Positions 7,706-16,621 of a stretch of DNA of 64,000 nt are shown in pieces (positions within the stretch are counted from its first letter, which is position 1; every line of letters starts with the position of its first letter). Both the position numbers and the translations under genes were made by a program. The notes below the pieces were generated by a model. The model made no database searches. It saw only the letters and a list, made by a program, of their open reading frames with translations, and was not told the origin of the DNA. Source of the stretch: a bacterium. Lineage in GTDB: Bacteria > Bacillota_I > Bacilli_A > RF39 > UBA660. The stretch spans positions 197,212 to 261,211 of the forward strand of contig JAHZBE010000001.1 in assembly GCA_019423565.1 (NCBI GenBank), given 5' to 3'.

Positions 7706-10537
7706 ATGATTAAAAAAACAAACAAAAAAACAAGTACAAAGAAAACTAAATCAAATGATACTGTAGTTAAGCAAAAGAAAAAGAAAAAAGTTAAAAAAAT
7801 ATTAAAATTATTACTTAATATATTCTTACTTTTATTGCTTATTGGATTAATTGGTGGAATAGTATTTGCAGTATACATAGTTGTAAAAGCTCCAAATTTT
7901 GATCCAAAAAACTTATATAGTACAGAATCATCTATAGTATATGATAAAAACGGAAAACAAATTACTAAACTTGGTGTTGAAAAAAGAAAAAACGTTAATT
8001 ATGACGATTTACCACAAGTTTTAGTTGATGCGATTATCGCAACAGAGGATTCAAGATTTATGCAACATAATGGTTTTGATTTACCTCGTTTCTTAAAAGC
8101 ATCCGCAGGACAAGTAGTAAATAAAATAACAGGTCATGGTAATGCTGGTGGTGGATCAACACTTACAATGCAAGTTTCAAAAAATAACTATACATCTGTT
8201 GAATCATCCGGTTTTGAAGGAATAGTTAGAAAATTTACAGATATATATATTTCAATATTCAAACTTGAAAAAAATTATTCAAAAGAAGAAATAATGGAAT
8301 TTTATGTAAATATACCATATCTTGGAAATAACTCATATGGTGTTGAACAAGCATGTCAAAGTTATTTTGGAAAATCTGTTTCTGATATTAACTTAAGTGA
8401 GGCATCTTTAATTGCTGGTTTATTCCAAGCACCTGCTTCATATGATCCATATAGACATCCAGATTATGCAGAAGAAAGAAGAAATACAGTTCTATACCTA
8501 ATGCAAAGACATGGATATATTACTAAAGAAGAAGCAGAAGATGCTAAAAAGATTTCAGTAACAAGTCTTCTTAGATCATCAAATCCAGAGAGTGAATCAA
8601 ACGAATATCAATCATATATAGATGTAGTAATTGATGAAGTTGAAGAAAAAACTGGTAATAATCCTTATACAACAGGAATGAAAATATATACAAATCTAGA
8701 TACTGATAAACAAGCAGTATTAAATGATTTAATGAGTGGTAAAACATGGACTTGGAAAGATGATAAAGTTCAAGCTGCTGTAGCTATAGTTGATGTTAAT
8801 ACTGGCGCTTTAGTAGCTGTTGGTGGCGGTAGAAATAGAACTGGTGCAAGACAGCTTAATTTAGCAACTGATATAACAAGACAAATAGGATCTTGTGCTA
8901 AACCATTATTTGATTATGGTCCAGCATTTGAATATAATAATGCAGGCCTTGCATCACAAGTTTACGATGGACCGCATTCATATTCAAGCGGAGTTGCAAT
9001 AAGAAACGTTGATGGTAGTTATGGTGGTACAATGACTTACAAATATGCCCTTGCTGCATCAAGAAATATACCAGCGCTTAAAGTATTCCAATCCGTTGAT
9101 AATTCAAAAATTAAGGAATTTGTTACTAAACTTGGAATAACTCCTGAAATAGATAGTTATGGGGGACTTCATGAAGCACACGCACTTGGTGCATTTACTG
9201 GATCAAATCCAAAGAGTATGGCTGCTGCTTATGCTGCATTTTCAAATGGTGGTTATTATGCTGAACCATATACGATTAATAAAATAGAATATATTGATTC
9301 AGATAAAACTGTAAGTTTAAAAAGTAAGAGAACAAGAGTTATGTCAGATTCAACTGCATATATGATAACTGATGCATTAACATATGCTGTTTCTGGTTAT
9401 GGAAATATTGGTGGATCTGTAAGTGGCGTACAACTTGCTGCTAAAACAGGTACAACGATGTTTGATTCTGAAGCAAGAAAAAAATATGGTTATCCATCTT
9501 CTGCTAATATGGATATGTGGGTAACAGGTTATACTCCTGAATATGCTGTATCATTGTGGTATGGATATGAAAACGCTGAAAAAGGATATTACTTAGGAAG
9601 TGAAGGATATTCAGTTCGTGGTAAAATATTTAGACAAATAATATCAAACATATCTGATAGAAGTGGTAGTAAAAAATTTACAGTACCAAGTAGTGTTGTA
9701 AAAGTAACTGTTGAAAAAGAAACATCACCTTTAATGCTTCCATCTGCTAATACACCAGATAATATGAAAGTTACAGAGTACTTCAAAAAAGGAACACAAC
9801 CTACCGAAGTATCACCAAGATATAGTGCACTTCCTAATGCATCTGGATTAACTGCTAAAACAAATGGTAATCAAGTTGAACTTACTTGGGCAGCTGCTTC
9901 TAAACCAGAATATTTAACTGATGATTATTTCAGAAAAAATTATAAAAACTATTTTGGTAGTAGTTTAGAAACAGCACTTTCAAGTAGAAAAGCATCAAAT
10001 GGTGAATTTGGTTATGAAGTATTTGTAAAAAATAATAAAACAGGTACAACAACATCATTGGGATTTACAACAAATACTTCATTTAAAACAACAAAAATAA
10101 ATAGTAATGTTACATATATAGTTAAAACAAAACTTGCTAATTTAAGTTGTACTTCTAGCTCTGGTATAACTACAGATGTTAAAGGAGAAGAAGAAAATCA
10201 TAACTTACTAACATATGAGCTAATAAAAAGTGAGGTTGCAGCTATAGTTGGTACAAGTTATGTTGATCCAGGAATTACGGTATTTAATAATGGAGTTGAT
10301 GTAACAAAAGATGCAACAATAACAGTATCTTGTATACAACTTGGAACAAGCAACAAAAAACAAAAAGATTCATATATATTTAATAGTTCTGGTACATATA
10401 CTTTTAAATATACAATAACATATGAAGGTTCATCTACAACAGCAACAAGAACAATTACAGTAGGAAATTCTGGTAGTGGATCAAATGATAATACAAATGA
10501 CAATACAACACAAAAAGATAAGAGCACATCTAATTAG
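7706..10537 (+). CDS. Bifunctional class A penicillin-binding protein
   Basis: Peptidoglycan glycosyltransferase/transpeptidase. Lys-rich cytoplasmic tail, transmembrane helix (about 32-60), then GT51 domain with IATEDSRF (catalytic Glu about 114) and GGGSTLTMQVSKN. The transpeptidase has SCAK (Ser-x-x-Lys), SRN and KTGTT motifs. The last 250 residues form an FN3-like module and an Ig-like module (YVDPGITVFNNG, typical of cell-surface Ig repeats), ending in a Ser/Asn/Asp linker. A GTG at 7694 overlaps the SD AAAGGTGG, so the ATG at 7706 is used. Follows recU; a ponA equivalent. Confidence 0.94.
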   Translation: MIKKTNKKTSTKKTKSNDTVVKQKKKKKVKKILKLLLNIFLLLLLIGLIGGIVFAVYIVVKAPNFDPKNLYSTESSIVYDKNGKQITKLGVEKRKNVNYDDLPQVLVDAIIATEDSRFMQHNGFDLPRFLKASAGQVVNKITGHGNAGGGSTLTMQVSKNNYTSVESSGFEGIVRKFTDIYISIFKLEKNYSKEEIMEFYVNIPYLGNNSYGVEQACQSYFGKSVSDINLSEASLIAGLFQAPASYDPYRHPDYAEERRNTVLYLMQRHGYITKEEAEDAKKISVTSLLRSSNPESESNEYQSYIDVVIDEVEEKTGNNPYTTGMKIYTNLDTDKQAVLNDLMSGKTWTWKDDKVQAAVAIVDVNTGALVAVGGGRNRTGARQLNLATDITRQIGSCAKPLFDYGPAFEYNNAGLASQVYDGPHSYSSGVAIRNVDGSYGGTMTYKYALAASRNIPALKVFQSVDNSKIKEFVTKLGITPEIDSYGGLHEAHALGAFTGSNPKSMAAAYAAFSNGGYYAEPYTINKIEYIDSDKTVSLKSKRTRVMSDSTAYMITDALTYAVSGYGNIGGSVSGVQLAAKTGTTMFDSEARKKYGYPSSANMDMWVTGYTPEYAVSLWYGYENAEKGYYLGSEGYSVRGKIFRQIISNISDRSGSKKFTVPSSVVKVTVEKETSPLMLPSANTPDNMKVTEYFKKGTQPTEVSPRYSALPNASGLTAKTNGNQVELTWAAASKPEYLTDDYFRKNYKNYFGSSLETALSSRKASNGEFGYEVFVKNNKTGTTTSLGFTTNTSFKTTKINSNVTYIVKTKLANLSCTSSSGITTDVKGEEENHNLLTYELIKSEVAAIVGTSYVDPGITVFNNGVDVTKDATITVSCIQLGTSNKKQKDSYIFNSSGTYTFKYTITYEGSSTTATRTITVGNSGSGSNDNTNDNTTQKDKSTSN

Positions 10538-10552
10538 ACGTGCTCTTTATTC
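10521..10552. terminator. Terminator shared by PBP and dnaD
   Basis: AGAGCAC and GTGCTCT arms (7 bp, 12-nt loop) with T-rich flanks. The stem contains the PBP stop codon, and the far arm touches the end of dnaD on the other strand. Confidence 0.75.
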
Positions 10553-11179
10553 ATTTAACCAATCATAATCGTACAATTCTTCTATATATTCATCTTTCTT
10601 TTTACTACTAACTATATCCATTGACGATTTATAACCTTTTTTATTCCATTCAAATAGAATTTTATCAATGTATCTTATACTATTAACTCCGTTTAGAATT
10701 GCTTCTTTTAAAGCACTCTCTATAAGTTCTAAAGGTATATTATTTTCAATCCATTTATTTATTGTTTCATACTCGACAGGAGAAAGTGTTCTACCAAATT
10801 CTTGTTCAAACTTTGAAAATATATCTGATGAGTTATCTTTTTTTTCTGATTCAATTAGAAAAGAATTAATCTTTGAATAAAATAAATCTAAAGATATATA
10901 TTCTTCAATTATTCCATTATTTTTACTTATTTCAATCGAAATGTAATTTTTTTCTGCTAAACTATTTACATTTTCAAGTATATCATTATGACTTACATAT
11001 AATTCTTTTGAAAATTTATCAACATCAAAAATTATTTTTTCTTTAAAATTTAGAAAATATACAAGCATAATTAATTCATTGTTTTGTAAATCAAACTTAT
11101 CTAAAAATTTTATTAAATAATTTGGTATAATAAGGTTATCATTTACCCTTAATAATGTATTAATAACATCTTTATTCAT
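10547..11179 (-). CDS. dnaD: DnaD-like replication initiation protein
   Basis: Helicase-loading/primosome protein of Bacillota. N-terminal winged-helix DnaD domain (residues 10-95) followed by a C-terminal DnaB/DnaD-2 domain: FEQEFGRTLSPVEYETINKW, LIESALKEAILNGVNSIRYIDKIL and a W-containing helix, a typical YxxxIxxxW-like end. The start was moved from 11197 to the ATG at 11179, which has GAGAG as SD and overlaps the cca stop by 8 nt, so translation is probably coupled to cca. Confidence 0.85.
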   Translation of the reverse strand: MNKDVINTLLRVNDNLIIPNYLIKFLDKFDLQNNELIMLVYFLNFKEKIIFDVDKFSKELYVSHNDILENVNSLAEKNYISIEISKNNGIIEEYISLDLFYSKINSFLIESEKKDNSSDIFSKFEQEFGRTLSPVEYETINKWIENNIPLELIESALKEAILNGVNSIRYIDKILFEWNKKGYKSSMDIVSSKKKDEYIEELYDYDWLNE

Positions 11180-12263
11180 TATAATCACTCTCTTCATAAT
11201 TTGACTTTATATAATAAATTAAATAACTTTTTTTGTTTTTTAATTTATTATACAATATTTGTTTTTCTAAATCTACATAAATTTCATCAATATTTTCTTT
11301 ACTAGTTATTTTCATGATATCATATATATTAATATCTATATCTTTTCTATCATGTATTGGTAAATTACTATATCTAATTTTATAATCTATATCTATATTT
11401 AATGTTAAAGATGATGTTTTTATTATATTAAAATCATATTTATATAATACATAATCATCTATATAACCTTTTTCTATAATACTTTTTATTATACTAATTT
11501 CATTCTTTTCTTTTTTAGAAAAATTATAATCATCTGAATATGATATTTGTGCCCAAACTCCAATATAATTATCAGAGTCAATAATCATATTTTTATGGCT
11601 TATTTTAAGTACTTTATCTAATTTTAAATCATCTATAAGTTTAAATGCATTATTGGCTTTATTATGCCTAAAAATAATATTTAATTCTTCTTTTATTCTA
11701 TCAAAAGAAATATACTCTAGTCTATCTTTATATTTAATAATTGATGAAACTAAATTATCATCTAAACTAAAATCATATATACTTGCAAATCTAATAGCTC
11801 TAAGTATTCTTAATGGATCATCATATATCTTTTTATCAGAATCACCTATTACACTTATAACCTTATTATTAATATCATTAATTCCATTTAATAAATCTAC
11901 ATAATTTTCATTTTTATCTATACAAATAGAATTTATAGTAAAATCTCTTCTTATTAAATCTTCTTTTAAATCATAAATATATTCTATTTTATATGGTCTT
12001 CTATCATTATCCTTATAATATTCTTTTCTAAAAGTAGTTATTTCAAAATTATAACCATTATATGGTAAAATAATACATCCATAATTATTTGAACATTCTT
12101 TATTAAATATTTTATTTAGCTCATCTGGTTTAGCATTTGTAATAATATCTATATCATTAGATTCAATACCGAGTATTTTATCTCTAACATATCCACCGAC
12201 AATATATGCTTTATAACCATTATTTTCTAATATATTTAATATTTTAATCGCACTCTCATACAT
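11172..12263 (-). CDS. cca: CCA-adding tRNA nucleotidyltransferase
   Basis: Class II tRNA nucleotidyltransferase that adds or repairs the 3' CCA. Head domain GGYVRDKILG with catalytic NDIDIIT (D-x-D), ITTFRKEYY, neck motif RRDFTINSICID and KIYDDPLRILRAIRFASIYDF are all in order. At 363 aa it is somewhat short; the tail is reduced and no HD domain is present. Every tRNA in this window already encodes CCA, so repair may be its main role here. SD GGTGG. Confidence 0.92.
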   Translation of the reverse strand: MYESAIKILNILENNGYKAYIVGGYVRDKILGIESNDIDIITNAKPDELNKIFNKECSNNYGCIILPYNGYNFEITTFRKEYYKDNDRRPYKIEYIYDLKEDLIRRDFTINSICIDKNENYVDLLNGINDINNKVISVIGDSDKKIYDDPLRILRAIRFASIYDFSLDDNLVSSIIKYKDRLEYISFDRIKEELNIIFRHNKANNAFKLIDDLKLDKVLKISHKNMIIDSDNYIGVWAQISYSDDYNFSKKEKNEISIIKSIIEKGYIDDYVLYKYDFNIIKTSSLTLNIDIDYKIRYSNLPIHDRKDIDINIYDIMKITSKENIDEIYVDLEKQILYNKLKNKKSYLIYYIKSNYEESDYNE

Positions 12264-12295
12264 AATACCACCATAAAAATTATATCATAAAACGA

Positions 12296-12325
12296 GAAAA
12301 ACCACTCAATATGAATGGTTTTTTA
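12296..12325 (-). terminator. hup terminator
   Basis: Minus-strand AAAACCATTC/GAGTGGTTTT hairpin with a 6-nt loop followed by TTTTT; one G-T wobble. Lies just after the hup stop codon. Confidence 0.75.
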
Positions 12326-12326
12326 A

Positions 12327-12602
12327 TTATTTATTAACTGATTCTTTTAATTTGCTTCCAGCTTTAAATGAAACGCTATTTCTAGCAGCAATCTTAACTG
12401 GTAATCCAGTTTTTGGATTTCTTCCTTCTCTAGCTTCTCTTCTTGAAACACCGAATGTTCCAAATCCAGTTAAAGTAATTTTTTCTCCTTTTTGTAATGT
12501 TTCAGCAACTGCACTCATGAATGCTTCTAAAGCACGAGATGAATCTGCTTTTGTTAATCCAGATTTAGCTGCCATTGCTTCGATTAATTCTGCTTTTGTC
12601 AT
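12327..12602 (-). CDS. hup: HU family nucleoid DNA-binding protein
   Basis: HU, the main histone-like protein that bends and compacts DNA. 91 aa, with N-terminal helices (MTKAELIEAMAAKSGLTKAD), GFGTFGVSRREAREGRNPKT and the DNA-binding arm region PVKIAARNSVSFKAG. SD GGAGG 7 nt before the ATG. It has its own promoter, a palindrome at the transcript's 5' end and a terminator, so it is a single-gene unit. Confidence 0.97.
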   Translation of the reverse strand: MTKAELIEAMAAKSGLTKADSSRALEAFMSAVAETLQKGEKITLTGFGTFGVSRREAREGRNPKTGLPVKIAARNSVSFKAGSKLKESVNK

Positions 12603-12631
12603 GTTATAAACCTCCGTATTTTGACTTATTA

Positions 12632-12650
12632 ATAAGCATACTATGCTTAT
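12632..12650 (-). promoter_or_regulatory. Perfect palindrome at the 5' end of the hup transcript
   Basis: ATAAGCATA-C-TATGCTTAT: two 9-bp arms around one base. Its upstream edge lies 6 bp from the hup -10 box, so it covers about +1 to +19. It can be an operator or a 5' mRNA hairpin. Confidence 0.6.
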
Positions 12651-12656
12651 AAATAT

Positions 12657-12685
12657 AGAATACCATTATTTTTAATTTTTTACAA
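12657..12685 (-). promoter_or_regulatory. hup promoter
   Basis: Minus strand TTGTAA, 17-nt spacer, TATTCT, 55 bp upstream of the hup ATG. Confidence 0.65.
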
Positions 12686-12731
12686 TACTTTTTTTATATT
12701 TTCCCTTAAAAATAAAAGAAATGCATACCAA

Positions 12732-14255
12732 TTAGGCTGCATTTGAAAGAAAGGCTTGTATATCACTTATATTATCTTTTTTATCTTTATTCTTATCAGA
12801 TAAAATAGCATCTAAAGGAACAAATTTTTCTTCTTCTTTAAGTTTTATTATTGTTTTTGGAATTTTATACTTTGACCATACGTTAAGAATCGTCTGAACC
12901 TTTGCTTCTGTTGAATTTGCTATTTTAGCTGGTTCAGAAGGTTCATTAATAATTACTTCTGATATTTCTTCTTTAGATACTGGTTCATCAATTTTATTTC
13001 CATCAAGTATTGAATTCACCTCTTTCTCATTAAGAGGAACATTATTATTAACATCAACTTTTGATTCTATATTTACTGGAATATTTGGCGCAGGTACTTC
13101 AAATGTTGGAACTTTTACTTCTGATTCAGTATTTGAAGTTTTAATTAAATTTGATGTTGATAAATCTAAACTAGGCATTCCAACAATTTTATTTTCATTA
13201 TCTTGAGTATTCAAATCTGTAATTACATTTTCAGTAAGAACGTTTAGGTTAATGGGTTCTTTAGTAGTTTGATCTAAATTTTCATCAATTGTACCAACAT
13301 TCTGTTCTATGTTGGAATCAACTTGTAAATTTACTTTTGAATCATCCCCTGTTAACTCTTCTGAATTATTATTAATTTCTTCCACATCTGTATTGATATT
13401 AACTATATTTTGACTTTCATCATTTAAATCTTCAGAATTTTCACTCTTATTAATTGCATCTTCATTATCATTGGCATTAATTACTTCAATTTGATTTTCT
13501 TTTGTATCTATTTTGCTAACATTATCTTTTAATTCATTAACATTTTCTTCCCCACCAATTATTTTTTCTTCTTTAGTATCATCTTTTTCTATAAATTTTG
13601 GAATTCTACTCAAAAATTCTTCGTTTTCTTCCTTTTTCATATTGTTACTATTATATAATTTTTTTAACATTTCATATGGATTATCATTTTCTACTACTTT
13701 TTCTTCATTCGATTTAAATTTTTCTATTATTTCATTAACTATATTTATAGTCGTTTTAGATATTATAGAATTTTCAATTGAATTAAATACTAGGATAATA
13801 TCATTTAAATCAGTTGATTGAATATGTACGACTGTATTTAATGTTTCAACCTTCATTCCTTGATTTGTACTCAATGTTTCAATTTCTTCCATAGTAGATA
13901 CTTTATCTATTTCTTTATCTATTTCTTCGATTTCATTTATAATATCACCATATTCTTTAAGCAAAACTGAACATATATCAATCAAGTCTTTTTTTTGTTT
14001 CCTTTCTGGCTTAATATTTTCTAAAATATCATGCTTTTTTTGGACTTCATCAATAGAAATAATTTTTTTATTTTCGCCACCTTCTTGATATTCATTCTTT
14101 AAAATTAATAATTCTTTTTCGATATTTTTTATTTTATCTAATGTTTCTATAATTTTTTTTTCAAGTTCTTTCTTTCTTAAAAGAACCCCCTTTTTTGAAT
14201 CATACAATTGTATTAAAACTTCAAGTTCATCATCCGATAATTTTGTAATATCCAT
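12732..14255 (-). CDS. Acidic coiled-coil protein of unknown function
   Basis: No named family recognised. Residues 1-190 are a predicted coiled coil (MDITKLSDDELEVLIQLYDS, then long KK/EE heptads); residues 190-430 are Asn/Glu/Asp-rich low-complexity sequence, probably disordered. The last 80 residues are ordered again and contain VQTILNVWSKYKIPKTIIKL, which might bind a partner. No signal peptide or membrane helix. The ATG at 14255 follows GAGAGGTGAG; a GTG at 14264 lies inside that SD. Last gene of a four-gene set with two DUF1292-like proteins. Confidence 0.6.
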   Translation of the reverse strand: MDITKLSDDELEVLIQLYDSKKGVLLRKKELEKKIIETLDKIKNIEKELLILKNEYQEGGENKKIISIDEVQKKHDILENIKPERKQKKDLIDICSVLLKEYGDIINEIEEIDKEIDKVSTMEEIETLSTNQGMKVETLNTVVHIQSTDLNDIILVFNSIENSIISKTTINIVNEIIEKFKSNEEKVVENDNPYEMLKKLYNSNNMKKEENEEFLSRIPKFIEKDDTKEEKIIGGEENVNELKDNVSKIDTKENQIEVINANDNEDAINKSENSEDLNDESQNIVNINTDVEEINNNSEELTGDDSKVNLQVDSNIEQNVGTIDENLDQTTKEPINLNVLTENVITDLNTQDNENKIVGMPSLDLSTSNLIKTSNTESEVKVPTFEVPAPNIPVNIESKVDVNNNVPLNEKEVNSILDGNKIDEPVSKEEISEVIINEPSEPAKIANSTEAKVQTILNVWSKYKIPKTIIKLKEEEKFVPLDAILSDKNKDKKDNISDIQAFLSNAA

Positions 14256-14273
14256 GATTCTCACCTCTCAATC

Positions 14274-14543
14274 TTATTTATCATTTTCCCTTAAAGACTT
14301 ATAAGTTTCAGAAAAAATCTTATACGCTTCTTGTCTTTCTTCTTCATTTTCTAAATCTTTCATTATTTCTTTGCCATCTTCTTTTATTATCTTAGATGCA
14401 TATATTGATACATTATTATCATCTGTATTCTTGATAAAATAATATATATATTCATTTTTTGCATTTTCTGCATTAATTCTAGTAATTAAAGTTGCTTCTT
14501 CCTTTTTTCCATTTTTTAATTCTATTTCAAATTTATCTCCCAT
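14274..14543 (-). CDS. DUF1292-like small protein (paralogue 1)
   Basis: 89 aa with a two-stranded start (FEIELKNGKKEEATLITRI), EYIYYFIKNTDDN, SIYASKIIKEDGKEI and a C-terminal helix LENEEERQEAYKIFSETYKS. This matches the DUF1292/YrzB pattern of a small beta-sheet plus helix, whose biochemical role is unknown. It is a paralogue of the gene at 15229-15492 (both have YIYY, xxASRI/KI, xDG, IENDEEK/LENEEER in order). SD AGGAGG. Confidence 0.6.
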   Translation of the reverse strand: MGDKFEIELKNGKKEEATLITRINAENAKNEYIYYFIKNTDDNNVSIYASKIIKEDGKEIMKDLENEEERQEAYKIFSETYKSLRENDK

Positions 14544-14561
14544 TTTATTCCTCCTAAATTA

Positions 14562-15215
14562 TTACATTGACATAATTTGTGTTTCTTTTTGTTCCTGATT
14601 ATTTGATTCGAGTAATTGTCTATACATTTTTTGAATTTTTATTGTACTTTTAATGTCATTTATTTTTTGATTTTCTTTCTGCTTTTTATAATTATTTTCT
14701 AAATCTGATAATCGTTGATTTAAAGTTTTAGATTCATTCATTTCATCATTATGTAGGTCACATAATTTTTGATATATATGTGGAACATTTCCAATTATTT
14801 TTCCAACTGATAATTTAAATTTTGATTTCATTTCATTAATAGTTGAATCTTTACCCTTTGCAATTACACTTGTAATCTTATTTTTAATTTTTGGTTTATT
14901 TGTAAGTTTAACTTTAGGCTCATTTACCTTTATACCTATTTTTCTTATCGATTCATTATTATTTACTTTTCTATCTTTTTCTTTTTTTAACTTTTCATAT
15001 TCTAATTTTTTTGCCTGTAACTGAATTTGCTTTTTATTAATTTCTCTAATTTTTTCTATATATTCATTTACATTACTTTTAGTTGCAAGGTCATAGGCAG
15101 AAATTTCTGGATATTTTTCTTTTAATTCATAGATACTACTTTCAAGATTATCTATTTCTTTTTTCATTTCAGTTAATTTTATGTTTAATTCTTCTAATTC
15201 TTCTAAATTTTTCAT
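14562..15215 (-). CDS. Coiled-coil protein of unknown function
   Basis: Not recognised. 217 aa, almost all charged helix: residues 1-90 are a leucine/lysine heptad region (LEELEELNIKLTEMKKEIDN), 95-135 a basic linker (KINEPK-like, NKPKIKNKI), and 150-217 a second coiled coil ending Gln/Met-rich. No membrane segment. It lies between the two DUF1292-like paralogues, 14-19 bp from each, so the three are almost certainly one transcript and may form a complex. Confidence 0.6.
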   Translation of the reverse strand: MKNLEELEELNIKLTEMKKEIDNLESSIYELKEKYPEISAYDLATKSNVNEYIEKIREINKKQIQLQAKKLEYEKLKKEKDRKVNNNESIRKIGIKVNEPKVKLTNKPKIKNKITSVIAKGKDSTINEMKSKFKLSVGKIIGNVPHIYQKLCDLHNDEMNESKTLNQRLSDLENNYKKQKENQKINDIKSTIKIQKMYRQLLESNNQEQKETQIMSM

Positions 15216-15228
15216 AACTGCCTCCTTT

Positions 15229-15492
15229 TTAACCTTTTAAATTTTTAAAAGCAGTTGAAAACAGTTCAAAAGCAATCTTTTTTTCTTCATCATTTTCTAT
15301 TTCATCAATTTCTTCTGTTCCGTCCTCATTTACTTTAATTCTGGATGCAAATAATAAATAATCATCATTTATATTTTTTTCACCATCAACATTATAATAG
15401 ATATATTCAATGCCTGTATTTTCTAATTCTAATCTAGTAACTATATGAGCTATTTTATCAACACCATTAATATTTATTTTAAATTCATTCAT
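15229..15492 (-). CDS. DUF1292-like small protein (paralogue 2)
   Basis: 87 aa: FKININGVDKIAHIVTRLEL, EYIYYNVDGEKN, LLFASRIKVNEDGTEEIDEI and the helix ENDEEKKIAFELFSTAFKNL, the same order as its paralogue at 14274-14543. The reading frame is open to 15564, but the promoter lies inside that extension and the ATG at 15492 follows AAGGG, so the short form is chosen. First gene of the four-gene coiled-coil operon. Confidence 0.6.
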   Translation of the reverse strand: MNEFKININGVDKIAHIVTRLELENTGIEYIYYNVDGEKNINDDYLLFASRIKVNEDGTEEIDEIENDEEKKIAFELFSTAFKNLKG

Positions 15493-15534
15493 ATGCATAC
15501 CCTTTTCTATTATAATCTTCTTATTATATATATT

Positions 15535-15563
15535 ATCATACCATTTTATTTTAAAATAGTCCA
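15535..15563 (-). promoter_or_regulatory. Promoter of the coiled-coil/DUF1292 operon
   Basis: Minus strand TGGACT, 17-nt spacer, TATGAT. The -35 region (ATATGGACTATTTT) is repeated at the promoter of the next gene upstream (16209-16214). Confidence 0.55.
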
Positions 15564-15588
15564 TATTTTTAAAGAAAAAAACTAAAAA

Positions 15589-15626
15589 TAAAAAGATATC
15601 AATTAAATAAAATTTATATCTTTTTT
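15589..15626 (-). terminator. Terminator after the 178-aa gene
   Basis: AAAAAGATAT...ATATCTTTTT arms (minus strand) with an AT-rich loop and T-rich tail, overlapping the stop codon of the upstream gene. Confidence 0.5.
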
Positions 15627-16150
15627 AATTTTTTGGTTAGCACTTTTTCACTAAATTTACTTTTTATATTTTTTTTGAATAATGAAATTTTCTCTTTTAT
15701 TTCTTTTAGTTTTTCTAAATTTACTTTCCTTTTGCTTACTATAAATGGTTTTGTAAGATTTTGCATTTCTTCAATTTCTTTATCTGTTTTATTTTTTCTT
15801 CGATAACTCATTACAACAATTAATTCTTCTTCAATAACACGCTTTCTAATATATTCTGAATTATAACCATAAAGTTGTTTCTTTAAATTCATTATATAAG
15901 TTTTACATCTATTTATTTGATCATCTAAATACAAAAATTCTTGATTCGCACTTTTATCCAAATTTTCTTTTCTTAATTTCATTTCATTTTTCTTTTGTTC
16001 TAAATTTTTTATCCTTTTTAAATAATTATTGATGGTATTTTCAAGTTCCTCTATACTGGAATTTTTTATATCTTTTCCGTCGCCCTCAAACGTACCATAC
16101 CTAACTACATTAAGTTCTTTCTTATTATTTTCATAAGTTGTTCTAAACAT
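15614..16150 (-). CDS. Basic coiled-coil protein of unknown function
   Basis: Not recognised. 178 aa, Lys-rich and helical: residues 28-95 form a coiled coil (IEELENTINNYLKRIKNLEQ), then a charged segment with MSYRRKNKTDKEIEEM and a strongly basic C-terminus. No membrane helix or signal. It has its own promoter and terminator but sits directly upstream of the DUF1292/coiled-coil operon and shares its unusual -35 context, which suggests common regulation. Confidence 0.55.
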   Translation of the reverse strand: MFRTTYENNKKELNVVRYGTFEGDGKDIKNSSIEELENTINNYLKRIKNLEQKKNEMKLRKENLDKSANQEFLYLDDQINRCKTYIMNLKKQLYGYNSEYIRKRVIEEELIVVMSYRRKNKTDKEIEEMQNLTKPFIVSKRKVNLEKLKEIKEKISLFKKNIKSKFSEKVLTKKLKKI

Positions 16151-16185
16151 TTTTTATTTTCTCCTATTTTAACTAACTAATCTTT

Positions 16186-16214
16186 ATAATATACTAACAA
16201 GAAAAAATAGTCCA
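16186..16214 (-). promoter_or_regulatory. Promoter of the 178-aa coiled-coil gene
   Basis: Minus strand TGGACT, 17-nt spacer, TATTAT; same ATATGGACTATTTT context as 15558-15563. Confidence 0.55.
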
Positions 16215-16234
16215 TATTTTTTAAATTTATTTAC

Positions 16235-16257
16235 AAAAAAAAGACCTTGAAGTCTTT
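16235..16257 (-). terminator. Terminator of the tyrS operon
   Basis: Minus strand AAAGAC/GTCTTT hairpin with 6-nt loop followed by eight T; directly after the 118-aa membrane gene. Confidence 0.75.
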
Positions 16258-16612
16258 ATTTATATTTTCTATTTAATAAACTCAAGAATAATGCAACTAT
16301 AACAATATTTGATAATGATACAAGGATATTATTAACATTTGCCTTATTATATGATTCATTTTCTTTCTTTTCTGCAATATAACTTGCATAACAATTATCT
16401 TTAATTGTTTGTTGATCAATTTCTTCCGTAGGAATTTTATCTAAATCACAAATTTGTTTTGAATAATCAGAATAAGATAATGTTACATCTTTATTAAATA
16501 TTCTTATCCCTACTCCAAATGTAATTACAATAGCCGCAATAAGCCATATCACAAGTATTGAGTTAATTACTTTTAATACTATATCTTTTTCTTTTGAAAA
16601 TAATTTTGCCAT
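16256..16612 (-). CDS. Two-helix membrane protein of unknown function
   Basis: 118 aa with transmembrane helices at about 12-35 (VINSILVIWLIAAIVITFGV) and 92-112 (ILVSLSNIVIVALFLSLL). The loop between them (about 55 residues) contains two Cys (QICDLDK, DNCYASYI) that could form a disulfide outside the cell. Not recognised as a family. It follows tyrS by 9 bp and shares its terminator, so it is under the tyrosine T-box. It resembles in layout the 207-aa protein at 36217-36840. Confidence 0.6.
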   Translation of the reverse strand: MAKLFSKEKDIVLKVINSILVIWLIAAIVITFGVGIRIFNKDVTLSYSDYSKQICDLDKIPTEEIDQQTIKDNCYASYIAEKKENESYNKANVNNILVSLSNIVIVALFLSLLNRKYK

Positions 16613-16621
16613 TTTTTCCTC

